Shown piece after piece: positions 24,080-33,881 of a stretch of DNA of 64,000 nucleotides. The notes under the pieces were generated by a model. That model was not told the origin of the DNA. It made no database searches and saw only the letters and a list, made by a program, of their open reading frames with translations. A program made the translations under genes and the position numbers. This DNA is from Chloroflexi bacterium TSY (GTDB lineage Bacteria > Chloroflexota > Anaerolineae > Caldilineales > Caldilineaceae): NCBI GenBank assembly GCA_019217005.1, contig JAHBNG010000024.1:62001-126000 (forward strand), read 5' to 3'. Position 1 is the first letter of the stretch; each line of letters begins with the position of its first letter.

Positions 24080-25447
24080 TTACGAGAAGAAACCCATCTC
24101 CTCAAGCCCCTCGTTGATCTCTTCATCAATATCGAGCAATGCCTGTTCCGGAGTCTTGAGTCCATGCGGAATCTCGTCACGGAATGCTTTCACTTGCAGG
24201 TCCCAAAGCTTGCTACCCAATGGGATCGGCGGGCGGGCATGAGAGACAGGCAGCAGATCCATAAAGACGGCATGCAGCGGATCTTCATAGAAGAATGGAT
24301 CTTCGGCTGCGGATTTGATCGTCGGAATGTGGAAGGTGTCTTTATTGTACTTCAACTGTCCTTCGTCACCGCATAGGAAGAAGCAGGCATCAAAGGCAGA
24401 TTCGACATCTGCAAAGCCCATTGGGACAGCCCAACTCCAACCGCCGGCCCAACTTGCATGAGGTGCAGGACCATCCGGACCTGGGAATGGAACAACGCCA
24501 TAGTTGACCTCTGGCTTATATCGATGGTGCTGAGCAACCTTCCAGTTTCCGCTACAGGTCATGGCCGATTGTCCAGTCCAGAAGTAATCATTCTCACCAC
24601 GGCAGTTACCACCGGCACAGGCTGCCAACATGGCGTCAATATCTTCCACTCCAATCTCATCTACAAAGGATTTGACGAACTCCATCGCTGCAATATTGTT
24701 CTCATGTGCAAAGGTGATACGCCGGTCGCTATCTTGGAACTCGCCCCCAAAACCAAAACCCCAAGTATAGAGCCACGCTTGGTCGTAAATCGGATTGAAC
24801 CCGTAACGCTCGACTGCCCCTGTGCTGTCACGAATTGTCAATGCCTCTGTTGCGGCGCGTAATTCGTCCAGATTCGTGGGGGGTGATTCGGGATCGACAC
24901 CTGCTTCAGCCATGATGTCTTTGTTGTACCAGAGGGCACGGGTATCGGTATCGAATGACAGCGCATAGACCCCGCCTTTGTAGACCGTCTCTTCCCAAGC
25001 AAAATCGAAATAGAGCTCTTTGGTCACGCCAGCGGCTTCGGCAAAGTCAGAGATATTGGTGAAGAAGCCTTCGGCTGCAAACTGGGGAACCGTGAAGCGA
25101 TCTGCATAATGCAAAGCAGGTGGCGTGCCGCCGGCCACGGCAGTCAACAGTTTCTCATCTGCTTGGCTACCTTGCGTCTGTGCAATGTAAACAAATTCAA
25201 CCTCAATCCCCTTCTCATTTTTGTCGTTATAGATGTCGATAATTTCTTTGATCGACTCTTGGGCCAAGTCGGTCATGCGTGACCAAGCTTCCAGCTTCTT
25301 GACCTCCATTGCCCCGTCGCCATCACCACTTGGAGCAGAAGTTTGTGATGGTGCTGGGCAGGCAGCGAGTAGAGCTGCGCTAGCCGCCAAACCAGTATAT
25401 TGCAAAAATTGGCGACGACTGAAGCGATGCTGTCTAGCGGTTTTCAT
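24080..25447 (-). CDS. Sugar ABC transporter solute-binding protein (family 1), Tat-type lipoprotein
   Basis: About 455 residues from the ATG at 25447 (AGGAGA 8 bp upstream); a longer frame from 25492 lacks a binding site. The signal peptide carries a twin-arginine motif (SRRQFLQYTG) and a lipobox (LLAAC), so the receptor is probably exported folded and lipid-anchored. The mature protein has SBP_bac_1 features: GGTPPALHYADRFTVPQFAA, YNKDIMAEAGVDPESPPTNL and HASWAGGWSWAVPMGFADVE. Eight cysteines, including ACAGGNC, are unusual for this family. It delivers a sugar to the two downstream permeases. M2 element b starts 70 bp upstream. Confidence 0.92.
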   Translation of the reverse strand: MKTARQHRFSRRQFLQYTGLAASAALLAACPAPSQTSAPSGDGDGAMEVKKLEAWSRMTDLAQESIKEIIDIYNDKNEKGIEVEFVYIAQTQGSQADEKLLTAVAGGTPPALHYADRFTVPQFAAEGFFTNISDFAEAAGVTKELYFDFAWEETVYKGGVYALSFDTDTRALWYNKDIMAEAGVDPESPPTNLDELRAATEALTIRDSTGAVERYGFNPIYDQAWLYTWGFGFGGEFQDSDRRITFAHENNIAAMEFVKSFVDEIGVEDIDAMLAACAGGNCRGENDYFWTGQSAMTCSGNWKVAQHHRYKPEVNYGVVPFPGPDGPAPHASWAGGWSWAVPMGFADVESAFDACFFLCGDEGQLKYNKDTFHIPTIKSAAEDPFFYEDPLHAVFMDLLPVSHARPPIPLGSKLWDLQVKAFRDEIPHGLKTPEQALLDIDEEINEGLEEMGFFS

Positions 25448-25516
25448 ATCGGTTGTCTCCTGTGAGTTACATATTTTTAGGAAAAAGTACATTTGTACAA
25501 TTTCATCCTATGAACA

Positions 25517-25594
25517 GAGTGTGTACCACAAAGTGTGTAAATGAACACTGTTCAGTCAGAGAACCACTGCATTTACACACTTTGGGACACACTC
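25517..25594. repeat. Palindromic miniature element, family M2, copy b
   Basis: 78 bp, nearly identical to 10882-10959. Lies 70 bp upstream of the sugar-binding protein start, the same distance that copy c keeps from the J-domain gene. Confidence 0.85.
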
Positions 25595-25596
25595 CC

Positions 25597-25755
25597 GATG
25601 AGCAATAGAATTTCGGGTCGTCCACATTTGTTGGCATAGGCACTTGCCGTGGGTGATGTGCACCTGTGACCAAGCACATGGTGGTCCACAACCAACACAC
25701 GATCAGCGCCAAACATAACAACTCTCTCAGAGAAATGACCACTCATTAAGAACAA
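25597..25755 (-). pseudogene. Possible remnant of electron-transfer-flavoprotein alpha subunit
   Basis: A short minus-strand frame encodes GHFSERVVMFGADRVLVVDH and, after a poorly matching stretch, SAYANKCGRPEILLL. The pattern GAD.VLVVD....Y..A....RPEILLLG is that of the N-terminal part of ETF-alpha/FixB. The frame ends at the M2 element b and no continuation is visible on either side, so this would be a fragment. The middle section does not align well and the call is tentative. Confidence 0.33.
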
Positions 25756-26129
25756 ACCTCTGAAGGGTGGATACTCTTTAGGTGTGAAATGTCAACCGAG
25801 CTTAAAGAGTGACGGGAAGTAATAGGCTTGACTTTTCGTTAGGCAGGGCGTGACAATCACAAACGAATAGAATGAACGATAAGGGATGAAACATATCTGG
25901 AATCAAGATGCTTCGAATCCAACCAGATGTCGACTCAATTCCTATCGCTGACCATTGACCTATTACGAATAAAGGTGTTCTGGGATGATCATAACTGGAT
26001 GTGTAACTACTGTCAAATCGATCGGGTTGGTTGGGACCCATCAAATCTGGACGCATTTCACATCTAAAATTCAGATATGCTATGATTATTTGAGCAAAGG
26101 CTGAAGAGTGGCTACAGATGGAGGAGAGG
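25756..26129. other. Intergenic stretch upstream of trmB
   Basis: No convincing gene or repeat. It contains AT-rich sequence near 26080-26100 (TATGCTATGATTATT) that could hold the trmB promoter. Confidence 0.35.
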
Positions 26130-26942
26130 ATGGAAGTGACTGATGGTTCTTCTACCCAACCCGTTTTAGATTATCATGCGACCTCGTTTTCTCAGGGACG
26201 CATGAATTTTGCATGGGAAGAGTTGAATGAGGAAGAATATCAACAAGCCTATATGGATTGGGCTGCCGGAAAGGGATTGATTGGTGGCGACCCGCGACGG
26301 ATTCCTCATGCGCAGTTTCTTCCTGGTTGGGCGTTGAAAGGGCACTTTTTTCGGGCTTTGGCCCTACACGATTCGCGCAATCCATGGAATGACCAGCTTC
26401 AGACTGAATTAGAATCACAACGACCCTTGGAGATCGAGATTGGGTTTGGGCGTGGCGATTTTTTATTGAATCGAGCACAGAATTGTTCTAAGAGACTGTT
26501 TCTGGGCTATGAAGTAAAGACCAAAGCTGCTCGGCTTTGTCTTGCTCGAGTGGAGAGAATGGGATTGGAGAACCTTTGGATCAGCGATGACGATGTACGC
26601 TTTAGTCTTCCTCGAGTGATTTCAGATGGACGGGTGGATATCGTTCATGTGCTCTTTCCCGATCCCTGGTGGAAGGAACAGCATCGGGTCAAGCGGCTCT
26701 TTTCACCACCCTTCGTCGATCTACTGGCAGCCAAAATTCGCGTTGGTGGACTTCTCTATTTCAAAAGTGATGTAGAAGAATATGGAGAACTGGTTCGATA
26801 CCTTGTTGGACAACATGCAGATTTCGGTGCACATGATCCTGTCTTGGCGTCTCGTATCGGTTCATTTGCCTTGACGCATCGCGAATTCTGGTGCCTGGAG
26901 AACGACCGCCCAATTTATCATTATTATTTTGAGCGGCTCTAA
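26130..26942 (+). CDS. trmB: tRNA (guanine-N7-)-methyltransferase
   Basis: About 270 residues. The SAM-binding motif I is [14 protein letters not shown], the acidic residue after strand 2 is in GYEVKTKAA, and the TrmB hallmark [16 protein letters not shown] (family form FPDPWPKKRH.KRR) is present, followed by [13 protein letters not shown]. It methylates guanosine 46 in the tRNA variable loop. It has a longer N-terminus (about 90 residues before motif I) than the Escherichia coli enzyme, a feature seen in some phyla. The ATG at 26130 is preferred over 26118 because GGAGGAGAGG lies before it. No operon partner; the methyltransferase at 27037 follows after 94 bp. Confidence 0.9.
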   Translation: MEVTDGSSTQPVLDYHATSFSQGRMNFAWEELNEEEYQQAYMDWAAGKGLIGGDPRRIPHAQFLPGWALKGHFFRALALHDSRNPWNDQLQTELESQRPLEIEIGFGRGDFLLNRAQNCSKRLFLGYEVKTKAARLCLARVERMGLENLWISDDDVRFSLPRVISDGRVDIVHVLFPDPWWKEQHRVKRLFSPPFVDLLAAKIRVGGLLYFKSDVEEYGELVRYLVGQHADFGAHDPVLASRIGSFALTHREFWCLENDRPIYHYYFERL

Positions 26943-27036
26943 GATCACGTGGAGTGGTCAAGAACATGATAAAATACTCATGATCTGGAGATAGTGGAAT
27001 GACCTTTCGGTTGTTAAGCCACAAATTTGATGCAAT

Positions 27037-27807
27037 ATGACAACTACACCTATTCTCACCGTCCTCGAAGAGGACAGACATGCTTGGTTTGCCGGTCGAA
27101 CGCGTGCAATCATCAAATATCTAGATGCTGAAATGCCAACGCAATCTGCAGGCGATGAGCATCTTGTCTTAGATGTGGGTGGGGGCGCAGGGAACATGGC
27201 GCATCATTTGGCTCATTATGGTCATGTGATTGGATTGGATAACAATCTGCGTCCGCTTGATGTGGCCGTTCAACGAGGGCTGGATGTTTGTCTGGCAACC
27301 GGTGTCGGCATGCCCTTTGGTGACAACACGTTTAACTTAGTTGCGTTGCTAGATACTGTCGAACATATCCCCGATGAACTTAGCGTATTGGAGGAGTGTC
27401 TACGCGTGCTAAAGCCCGGTGGCAAACTGGTGGTAACCGTACCTGCGTTTATGTGGCTTTGGAGTTATAACGATGTGATTAATGCCCACGAGCGGCGTTA
27501 TACCGCGCCGGAACTGGCGGAGAAGCTGTCTCGCATTGGATTTCGCGTCAAGCGCATTAGCTATAACAACTTTTTTCTTTTTCCCCTTATTGCTGGAATC
27601 CGTCTGCTCCGTTCCGATGAACCAGAGTTAGAAAGCCCTCATTTAACTGAAGAAGAGGATGTCTATCAGGTCGAAATGGAACCAATTCCTGAACCTGCCA
27701 ACATGATTCTGCATGGGGTCGGTTGGTTGGAGGCAGAACTTGTGCAACGGATGTCCCTACCGTTTGGCACGAGTGTCCTTGCCATTGCGGAGAAGCTCAC
27801 GAGCTGA
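27037..27807 (+). CDS. Class I SAM-dependent methyltransferase
   Basis: 256 residues with a typical Methyltransf_11/25 core: motif [18 protein letters not shown], the acidic ribose-binding residue in [11 protein letters not shown], motif [18 protein letters not shown] and motif [17 protein letters not shown]. The following [20 protein letters not shown] is common in methyltransferases acting on sugar- or lipid-linked substrates encoded beside glycosyltransferases. That fits the downstream GT-C-like proteins, but the substrate is unknown. No strong ribosome binding site precedes the ATG. Confidence 0.87.
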   Translation: MTTTPILTVLEEDRHAWFAGRTRAIIKYLDAEMPTQSAGDEHLVLDVGGGAGNMAHHLAHYGHVIGLDNNLRPLDVAVQRGLDVCLATGVGMPFGDNTFNLVALLDTVEHIPDELSVLEECLRVLKPGGKLVVTVPAFMWLWSYNDVINAHERRYTAPELAEKLSRIGFRVKRISYNNFFLFPLIAGIRLLRSDEPELESPHLTEEEDVYQVEMEPIPEPANMILHGVGWLEAELVQRMSLPFGTSVLAIAEKLTS

Positions 27808-28081
27808 CTGCATCTTCTCAAATACTTTCTTTATGTTCAACCCCACACACCCTTCTCTCCGCCTCATCTCCAACAGAAGTGTACAATTGCCGTTGTTCAA
27901 ACTATCAGAGCCACGCCTCAAATCTACGAGTGGTCATCAATCACTGGTCATTTGTTATTTGACATGAGACACACAATGACAAGGGACAAATAACGGCTGC
28001 ACAAAACTTGACTCATTGGTACAGATTTCTCTATATGAAAATTCCAGGTCAAATCATTTTATACTCATTGGGGAGATGAGC

Positions 28082-31003
28082 ATGTCTCTTTTCCGGATCC
28101 ACATATCTATTCTTGGTCTATTTGTGCTGCTCAGCCTGATTCTGAGTTGGCCACTTGCCGCACATCTAACGACGCATGTACCCGGCGTCGCACAATGGGC
28201 TTTTGACGAATCGACCTTTATTTGGAACGCTTGGTATTTTAAGCAGGCTCTGGTCGATAATCTACAGAATCCTCTCCACACCGAACTCATCTACTACCCG
28301 TTGGGTATTGACCTGATTCTCCACACCTACAATTTTTTTCATGCTCTTGTGGCTCAACCTCTTTTTCTGGCCGTCAATTTGCCTTTTGGCAGCAATGTTG
28401 CGCTCCTCTTCAGTACGATTTTGAGTGGATACGGAACGTTTTTGCTTGTACGATATCTGTTGGGACGCGAAGAGGATTTACGATTTAGAAAGCAGCCTAC
28501 GTCTTGGCGTGGCCTGAATGTCTATGTGGCGGCGGTGATCGGCGGAATAGTTTATGCATTTGCCAGTAATCGTGCGATCTATGCTGCACTGGGTCATTAT
28601 GACATGGTCACAACTCAATGGATCCCGTTTTATGCTTTGATGCTCCTTCGTAGCTTTGATGGAACCTTGTTGGTAGGTCAACGTCGCAGATCAGCGATAC
28701 TGGCTGGTATATTTTTCGCCTTCAACGGTCTGGCTGAGATGATTACGGCTCTCTTTTTGGCAATCTTTACCCTCATTGTTGTGAACATCTACCTTGGCCA
28801 ATATCTTTCTCACGCCAGACAAAAACAGGCTGCAGCCAGCGAACACATCGTTCCCCGAGAAGAAAATCACAATCATCTTGTCACCATGTCATCTTCTCAC
28901 CCCCTCACTCTCATCAGTTCACTTCTCCTCATCGGTATCACAGCCTTCATTCTCTGGGCACCAGTCTTGTTGCCTATCTTAAATCAGTTTCTGACTGATG
29001 ATTTTTCGCTCAAAGGGTGGGGGGAGGCCATTCCCTTAAGTACAGATTTACTTGGCTGGTTTACGCCAACGATCCTCCATCCGCTGTGGGGTGGTGATCT
29101 GGTGACTGAGTTGCGACGCGTACAGCTACGGGCATTGGAAGAGGGGGTCACTGGCTTTCGCGACGTCAATACGGTCTTTTTGGGCTGGAGTAGTCTGATT
29201 TTGGCAACCATCGGGGGATTGTTCTTTTGGCGGCGTATGCGAATTTGGGTATGGACGACCGTCATCTTTGGTCTACTGACATTAGGGCCGTTTTTGCAAA
29301 TTAATGGCCGATTTCACTTCGACCTGGATGGCGTAGAAGCAACGTTTCCCATGCCCTATACGCTTTTACACTATCTCCCAATCATCAAAGCCAATCGCGC
29401 GCCCAATCGAAATAGCGTAATCCTGATGCTGGGTTTGGCTGTATTAGTGGCATACGGTGTTTATTTGGTCTTGGGATTTCTCTCCCGGAGACCGAGGAAA
29501 AGCAAGAATCTCTCTAAGGGGAAAGCTCTTGCCGGTTGGCGTGCTTTTTCTTATCTTGTGACGATCATTTTGACCAGTCTGATTCTTTTTGAACATCTTG
29601 CATTGCCAGCACCCTTATCTGACGCGCGAGTCCCCGAGGTCTATGAGAGAATTGCTCAAGATCCGGCGCCTGTAGCCGTTATGCATTTACCTTTGGGATG
29701 GCGAGACGGTTTCGGTACATGGGGACCGGAGCGCACTCGTTTACAATATTTTCAGGCAATTCACGGGAAACCGATGCTGGGTGGCAACATCAGCCGTGCA
29801 CCTGATTTTAAGATGGACTATTTCAAGCGAATCCCTCTGTTTCAGGCGCTGCGCAACATCCAAAGTGATGCGGGGTCTGTTGCACCAGAGTTAGAAGCCG
29901 CTGCTCGGGAACAAGCCTCAGAGCTAATCTATCTCTACAATGTGGGCTATCTGCTCTTGATGCCGCCCATTCCCCAGCGCTTTCCCTATGCCGATCATTG
30001 GCGGGCATCCTGGGAATTTGCCCACAAGGTGTTGCCAATCGAGCTAGAGCCCTTTTGGCAAGGTCAAGGGATCGAGGCATATCGTCTGATTCAGCCAGAG
30101 GGTCAAGATGATTTTCGAATCGATCTAGGCGTGGCTGGGACCTATCCATATCGTGGTCGTGGCTGGGATGAAGTCGAGATCGATATGCCCTATGAGACAA
30201 GTGCGATTTGGGCAACTGCCGAATCGAGCCATCTCTTTGTTCCTTTGCGGCAGATTGAACCCACAAGAGAGTATGCAATCCGTCTACGTGTGCATCCCTT
30301 TATAGACCCCCAATCAGTTGCTCTATGGGTAAATGGCGTTGAACTAGCCGACCAGGCTTTGGACGTGGGGTGGACAATCTTGGAATGGAAGATTTCAGGT
30401 GACAAGCTAGTCAATAGTCTAAATCGATTTGTGTTGTTGTGGGCACAGACGGCCATTCCGCGCCAGGTGATTCCTGGAAACCGCCAAATTGGAAATAGCG
30501 GCATAGAGATGCCAATCGATGTAGAGCTGAATGGGTTCGCTGAAGGTGGTTTTATTGCTTTGTTTGATGAGAATGGTGTACAAACTGATGGTTCTGCGGG
30601 ACGTAATGGTGTCAATGCAACAGTTTTGGATCCAGATTCTGGTCAAGTGTTGAACAAACAGGGTTTCGATACGACGGCGAATCAATATGAGAGTCAGGCG
30701 CTTGCTGACTTTCTGCGCACGATTCCAACTGGGCAGATTGTGCTGATTACGAGTCGAGGAGACGCCACAAATGAGTTGACCCAAGAGGCTGTAGAAGGTT
30801 TTCGGCATCTCGGAGCGGATCTCACACTCGATTCAGTGCGAGGCAATTATTTTTCAATCATTGGTTTGCAGGGTAGAGAACCGGGGAGTGCGGCGACTGT
30901 GCTACATCCTGACGGTGCCTATTTGCGCATTGGTCTAAACTCAGATCGACGCACACTTGCTGCGGCGGTTGATTGGGTCGAGATTCTACCACTCGATCGT
31001 TAA
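28082..31003 (+). CDS. Large GT-C-like membrane protein with C-terminal ILEI-type domain
   Basis: About 973 residues from the ATG at 28082 (GGGGAG just before). The first 500 residues contain around ten membrane helices with a first luminal loop reading [19 protein letters not shown], the arrangement of polytopic GT-C glycosyltransferases that use lipid-linked sugars. A soluble extracellular part follows. The last 150 residues resemble the interleukin-like EMT inducer/FAM3 domain: [54 protein letters not shown] and [11 protein letters not shown]. This domain is known in animals and occasionally in bacteria, with a suspected carbohydrate-related fold. Its stop is adjacent to that of the convergent SH3 gene. 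Confidence 0.78.
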   Translation: MSLFRIHISILGLFVLLSLILSWPLAAHLTTHVPGVAQWAFDESTFIWNAWYFKQALVDNLQNPLHTELIYYPLGIDLILHTYNFFHALVAQPLFLAVNLPFGSNVALLFSTILSGYGTFLLVRYLLGREEDLRFRKQPTSWRGLNVYVAAVIGGIVYAFASNRAIYAALGHYDMVTTQWIPFYALMLLRSFDGTLLVGQRRRSAILAGIFFAFNGLAEMITALFLAIFTLIVVNIYLGQYLSHARQKQAAASEHIVPREENHNHLVTMSSSHPLTLISSLLLIGITAFILWAPVLLPILNQFLTDDFSLKGWGEAIPLSTDLLGWFTPTILHPLWGGDLVTELRRVQLRALEEGVTGFRDVNTVFLGWSSLILATIGGLFFWRRMRIWVWTTVIFGLLTLGPFLQINGRFHFDLDGVEATFPMPYTLLHYLPIIKANRAPNRNSVILMLGLAVLVAYGVYLVLGFLSRRPRKSKNLSKGKALAGWRAFSYLVTIILTSLILFEHLALPAPLSDARVPEVYERIAQDPAPVAVMHLPLGWRDGFGTWGPERTRLQYFQAIHGKPMLGGNISRAPDFKMDYFKRIPLFQALRNIQSDAGSVAPELEAAAREQASELIYLYNVGYLLLMPPIPQRFPYADHWRASWEFAHKVLPIELEPFWQGQGIEAYRLIQPEGQDDFRIDLGVAGTYPYRGRGWDEVEIDMPYETSAIWATAESSHLFVPLRQIEPTREYAIRLRVHPFIDPQSVALWVNGVELADQALDVGWTILEWKISGDKLVNSLNRFVLLWAQTAIPRQVIPGNRQIGNSGIEMPIDVELNGFAEGGFIALFDENGVQTDGSAGRNGVNATVLDPDSGQVLNKQGFDTTANQYESQALADFLRTIPTGQIVLITSRGDATNELTQEAVEGFRHLGADLTLDSVRGNYFSIIGLQGREPGSAATVLHPDGAYLRIGLNSDRRTLAAAVDWVEILPLDR

Positions 31004-31822
31004 TTATTGAATCAATGGTAATCTGGCCATTTGTTCACGGTCAATAATGATTACTTCTGTAGAGACCCAACCTTCTCGGCCATCTGCCAACTGAATCCGT
31101 AGCCAGTCATCATTTTTTGTGCGGCCTATGGCTGGTGCGATTGTGCCGCTGGGTAGCTCTCCGAGAATGGCAGCGTCCGCGGAAGTTGTTGCGTGTGCAT
31201 TTACGCTATATGTGTCCGGTACAATCATAAAAACCTTTGGAAGCTGTGGTGAAGCGTCCACCTCTGGGGATAGATTCGTTGATTGTGCGGTTGACAAGAT
31301 GAAAGGCGTAGGGGGCAGGGCGATTGGCACTGGTGAATTTGTCGCGGCTGGCATGGCAGATAGGAGCGACTTCGGTAGGTTGGCTATTGCCGTAGATGGC
31401 GTTAATGTGGAAGTGCTTGTCGGTGCGGTTGCTTGTGGGGTAAAGGCAAGAGTTGAATTTTGGTTGATAGACGGGGAACGAGATAATTCTGGCTGCGAAA
31501 ACTCAGCTGGGATTTGTGATGGCAGGGTCAAGAGTGGATTTTGATAGAGGTTGGGAACTGCAAAGAAGAGTGCATGGGACGCGCTTGTTCCCAAAAAGAA
31601 ACCCGCTATAATGAGTAGAGCCATCAGACCAACTGATATACGAGATAAGGCATAGATAAAAGGAATTCGTACAAGAACTGCCACACGAGTCACAGCATTG
31701 TCCGTCATGAGGTTGATCCAGGTAGAATGGATGCGCCCCCGACGGAGGGATGATGTGTCGATTGTGACTGTGAGTGCAACGGGAAATGGACTATTTGGAT
31801 CAATCCGCTGTTCATTGGTCAC
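31004..31822 (-). CDS. Membrane-anchored SH3-domain protein
   Basis: 272 residues. A cytoplasmic N-terminus (about 50 residues) precedes one membrane helix (SRISVGLMALLIIAGFFLG). A long Ser/Thr/Pro-rich extracellular linker follows, then a bacterial SH3b-like domain at the end: YSVNAHATTSADAAILGELP, then DDWLRIQLADGREGWVSTEV. SH3b domains usually bind cell-wall peptides or mediate extracellular contacts. It starts with GTG at 31822, six bases after the stop of the J-domain gene, so the two form an operon. Its stop directly abuts the stop of the convergent GT-C-like gene with no spacer. Confidence 0.8.
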   Translation of the reverse strand: MTNEQRIDPNSPFPVALTVTIDTSSLRRGRIHSTWINLMTDNAVTRVAVLVRIPFIYALSRISVGLMALLIIAGFFLGTSASHALFFAVPNLYQNPLLTLPSQIPAEFSQPELSRSPSINQNSTLAFTPQATAPTSTSTLTPSTAIANLPKSLLSAMPAATNSPVPIALPPTPFILSTAQSTNLSPEVDASPQLPKVFMIVPDTYSVNAHATTSADAAILGELPSGTIAPAIGRTKNDDWLRIQLADGREGWVSTEVIIIDREQMARLPLIQ

Positions 31823-31828
31823 AGTAAG

Positions 31829-32245
31829 CTATTCACTTTTTTGATCACAAACAATCTCTACGCTTTTGGCTTTCTCTCCGGCATGAATGACATACAGTGT
31901 TTGATCTTGTTTCTCGTTATGCGGAACGATGCCATAATCGAGTTTAGCCGGAAAGGCAATCAATTGTGACAACAACTTCCGCTTCTTGAGATGAAACGCA
32001 TTCGAGGGCTTGTTGGCTGCTATAACTGATGAGGAGTTCACCGATACATTTGACGGTGCTTGTAAAATTGTGTGGTATGCGCCAACAATTTCCTGTAGTC
32101 GTCGTTCTGCAAACTCTTTATCTGTACTGTCGGTAAAATTATCTGGATGAAAGATTCGTACCAATTGTCGATAGCGGGCCTTGATTTCCGGTGCAGGTGT
32201 TCCTTCTGGAACGTCCAGTATCTTGTAGTACTTTTGGAGATCCAT
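31829..32245 (-). CDS. J-domain (DnaJ-like) protein
   Basis: 138 residues. The N-terminal J domain reads DLQKYYKILDVPEGTPAPEI, then RQLVRIFHPDNFTD with the HPD tripeptide that stimulates Hsp70 ATPase, and QEIVGAYHTIL. There is no Gly/Phe-rich or zinc-finger region, so it is a specialised co-chaperone rather than canonical DnaJ. The C-terminal half (AANKPSNAFHLKKRKLLSQL and a beta-rich end) has no recognisable domain. It forms an operon with the downstream SH3 membrane protein. M2 element c lies 70 bp upstream. Confidence 0.83.
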   Translation of the reverse strand: MDLQKYYKILDVPEGTPAPEIKARYRQLVRIFHPDNFTDSTDKEFAERRLQEIVGAYHTILQAPSNVSVNSSSVIAANKPSNAFHLKKRKLLSQLIAFPAKLDYGIVPHNEKQDQTLYVIHAGEKAKSVEIVCDQKSE

Positions 32246-32314
32246 TGTTTTCTTGTCGTATCCGAAAAACTATGTACTTCACCTCTTGATACAGAAACGA
32301 GACAAAACATTTCA

Positions 32315-32392
32315 GAGTGTGTACCACAAAGTGTGTAAATAAATATTGCTCAGTCAGAGAACTGCTGCACTTACACACTTTAGGACACACTC
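32315..32392. repeat. Palindromic miniature element, family M2, copy c
   Basis: 78 bp, about 90% identical by eye to copies a and b. It lies 70 bp upstream of the J-domain gene start. Confidence 0.85.
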
Positions 32393-32853
32393 CCAGATTT
32401 CAGGATGGGGATGTCTACTCACCCAGAAAAGCTTTGTCCGATCTCTGCTCTGAGAGACATCGTACAAAACTTTTCTGGGGGTCTACAATGTGTATGATAC
32501 TCCGTCCCTAGGATCAGTGAAGGTTCTAAGCGTAAGAGATGGACGTGTTGGGTTCAATGGATGGGAGCGGACAAGTAATATGCAGGGGAAATCATGTGAT
32601 TTGTATAATCTATACTTTGCTCTGTATGAAAACCGTAGTTTGGTCTCTCTGATAGAGCTTTCGAAAACTACGGTTTTCATCACAACCGCAGTATACTATC
32701 ACTATTGATCACCAAAATCCTGCGTTTCTATAAACTTCGCAACTGCACAACGGCCCGCTTTTATAGAAGTAACAAGGGCTACGCTATGGCAGTGTTCAGT
32801 ACATTATTGTATGCTTTTGTTGTGGGATGTCTATAGGCCAAATGAGTAGGTGG
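32393..32853. other. Non-coding stretch with two hairpins
   Basis: No gene seen. One palindrome has arms CCCAGAAAAG (32422-32431) and CTTTTCTGGG (32470-32479). Another has perfect 16-bp arms ATGAAAACCGTAGTTT (32626-32641) and its inverse (32665-32680). Either could be a small mobile palindrome or a transcription terminator. Confidence 0.5.
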
Positions 32854-33636
32854 TTAGATATGCTTTAGTCTGCTGGCGCGTCTGCGCTGGACAAATGAGT
32901 CCAAATGCTTCCAAGGTAAGCCACTCGTGCGTAAGCGGATTAAAGTATAGAACGCTCGTAAAATTTCCCATTGGCTAATCTTGCTGGCTCCCTCTGTACG
33001 GTTGACAAATGTAATCGGTCGTTCACCAATGCGAAAATCCGCCCGCTGGCAATAAAAAGCGGTTTCAATCAAAAAACTATAGCCACTGCTGAAAATCGCA
33101 GTCAAATCGATCGTCTCTAGAACGTGGCGTCGATAGCAACGAAAACCTGCCGTACAATCACGTACTGTGACATTGAGAACAAAATGTGCCAGGAGATTCG
33201 CTCCGTAGCTCAAGAATGTTCGATATCGAGGCCAACCGACGACCTGTCCACCGGACACATAGCGACTGCCAATGACTAAATCGAAACCAGCATCAGCTTG
33301 ATCGATGAGATCGGGTATCTGATCTGGATCGTGACTGAAATCCGCATCCATGGTACAGATGAAACGATAGCCGTATGTGAGACCAAAGGAAAAGCCGGCC
33401 TTATACGCTGTACCAAGTCCAAGTTTGCCTGGACGGTGAAGTACATGAACACGTTTGTCAATCGCTGCTTGCTCATCAGCAATAAAACCTGTCCCATCGG
33501 GCGAATGATCGTCCACGATGAGGATGTGGAGATTGCCTCGCGCGGCACGAAGACGTGTAATCAGACGTTCAATATTTTCGCGTTCATTGTAGGTTGGCAC
33601 AATGATCAGTGCTTGATCCGACCAGCTATTTGACAT
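32854..33636 (-). CDS. Family 2 glycosyltransferase, dolichyl-/polyprenyl-phosphate mannose synthase type
   Basis: About 260 residues from the ATG at 33636, where GGGGAAAGG lies 4 bp upstream; the frame extends to 33822 without homology. Motifs of DPM1-like GT2 enzymes: [33 protein letters not shown] (nucleotide binding), [13 protein letters not shown] (metal-binding DxD), GSRYVSGG, and [20 protein letters not shown] at the end. It lacks the extra membrane helices of fused forms. It makes polyprenyl-phosphate sugars, the donors for GT-C and DUF2723 proteins such as its divergent neighbour at 33882. Confidence 0.9.
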   Translation of the reverse strand: MSNSWSDQALIIVPTYNERENIERLITRLRAARGNLHILIVDDHSPDGTGFIADEQAAIDKRVHVLHRPGKLGLGTAYKAGFSFGLTYGYRFICTMDADFSHDPDQIPDLIDQADAGFDLVIGSRYVSGGQVVGWPRYRTFLSYGANLLAHFVLNVTVRDCTAGFRCYRRHVLETIDLTAIFSSGYSFLIETAFYCQRADFRIGERPITFVNRTEGASKISQWEILRAFYTLIRLRTSGLPWKHLDSFVQRRRASRLKHI

Positions 33637-33881
33637 ATATCCTTTCCCCTCTGGTGTCACGTCAAGAATGCATCGATTGGCTCGGTGACTTATTCGATCT
33701 TGCTTGACAGACAATTCATAGGGATGATGAGTATCGGAGATTATCAACCAAATAGTATTCACGGTCAAATCTAGAGTGTGTTCCAAAGGATGTCTAATCT
33801 GCCTAATCAAAACAAACTTCACCCCCTGTCATTCCCCAGAAAAGCTTCATCACGCGTCTCTCCAAACAGAGAGGAGGCCAA

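Noticed and set aside
30190..30808. Minus-strand frames of 129-141 codons inside the GT-C-like gene
   Set aside because: They overlap a strongly supported plus-strand protein with membrane helices and an ILEI-type domain; no independent evidence.
32315..32392. M2 palindrome as an ordinary rho-independent terminator
   Set aside because: The same 78-bp sequence recurs at unrelated sites, including upstream of genes and over a gene end, so it is a dispersed repeat.
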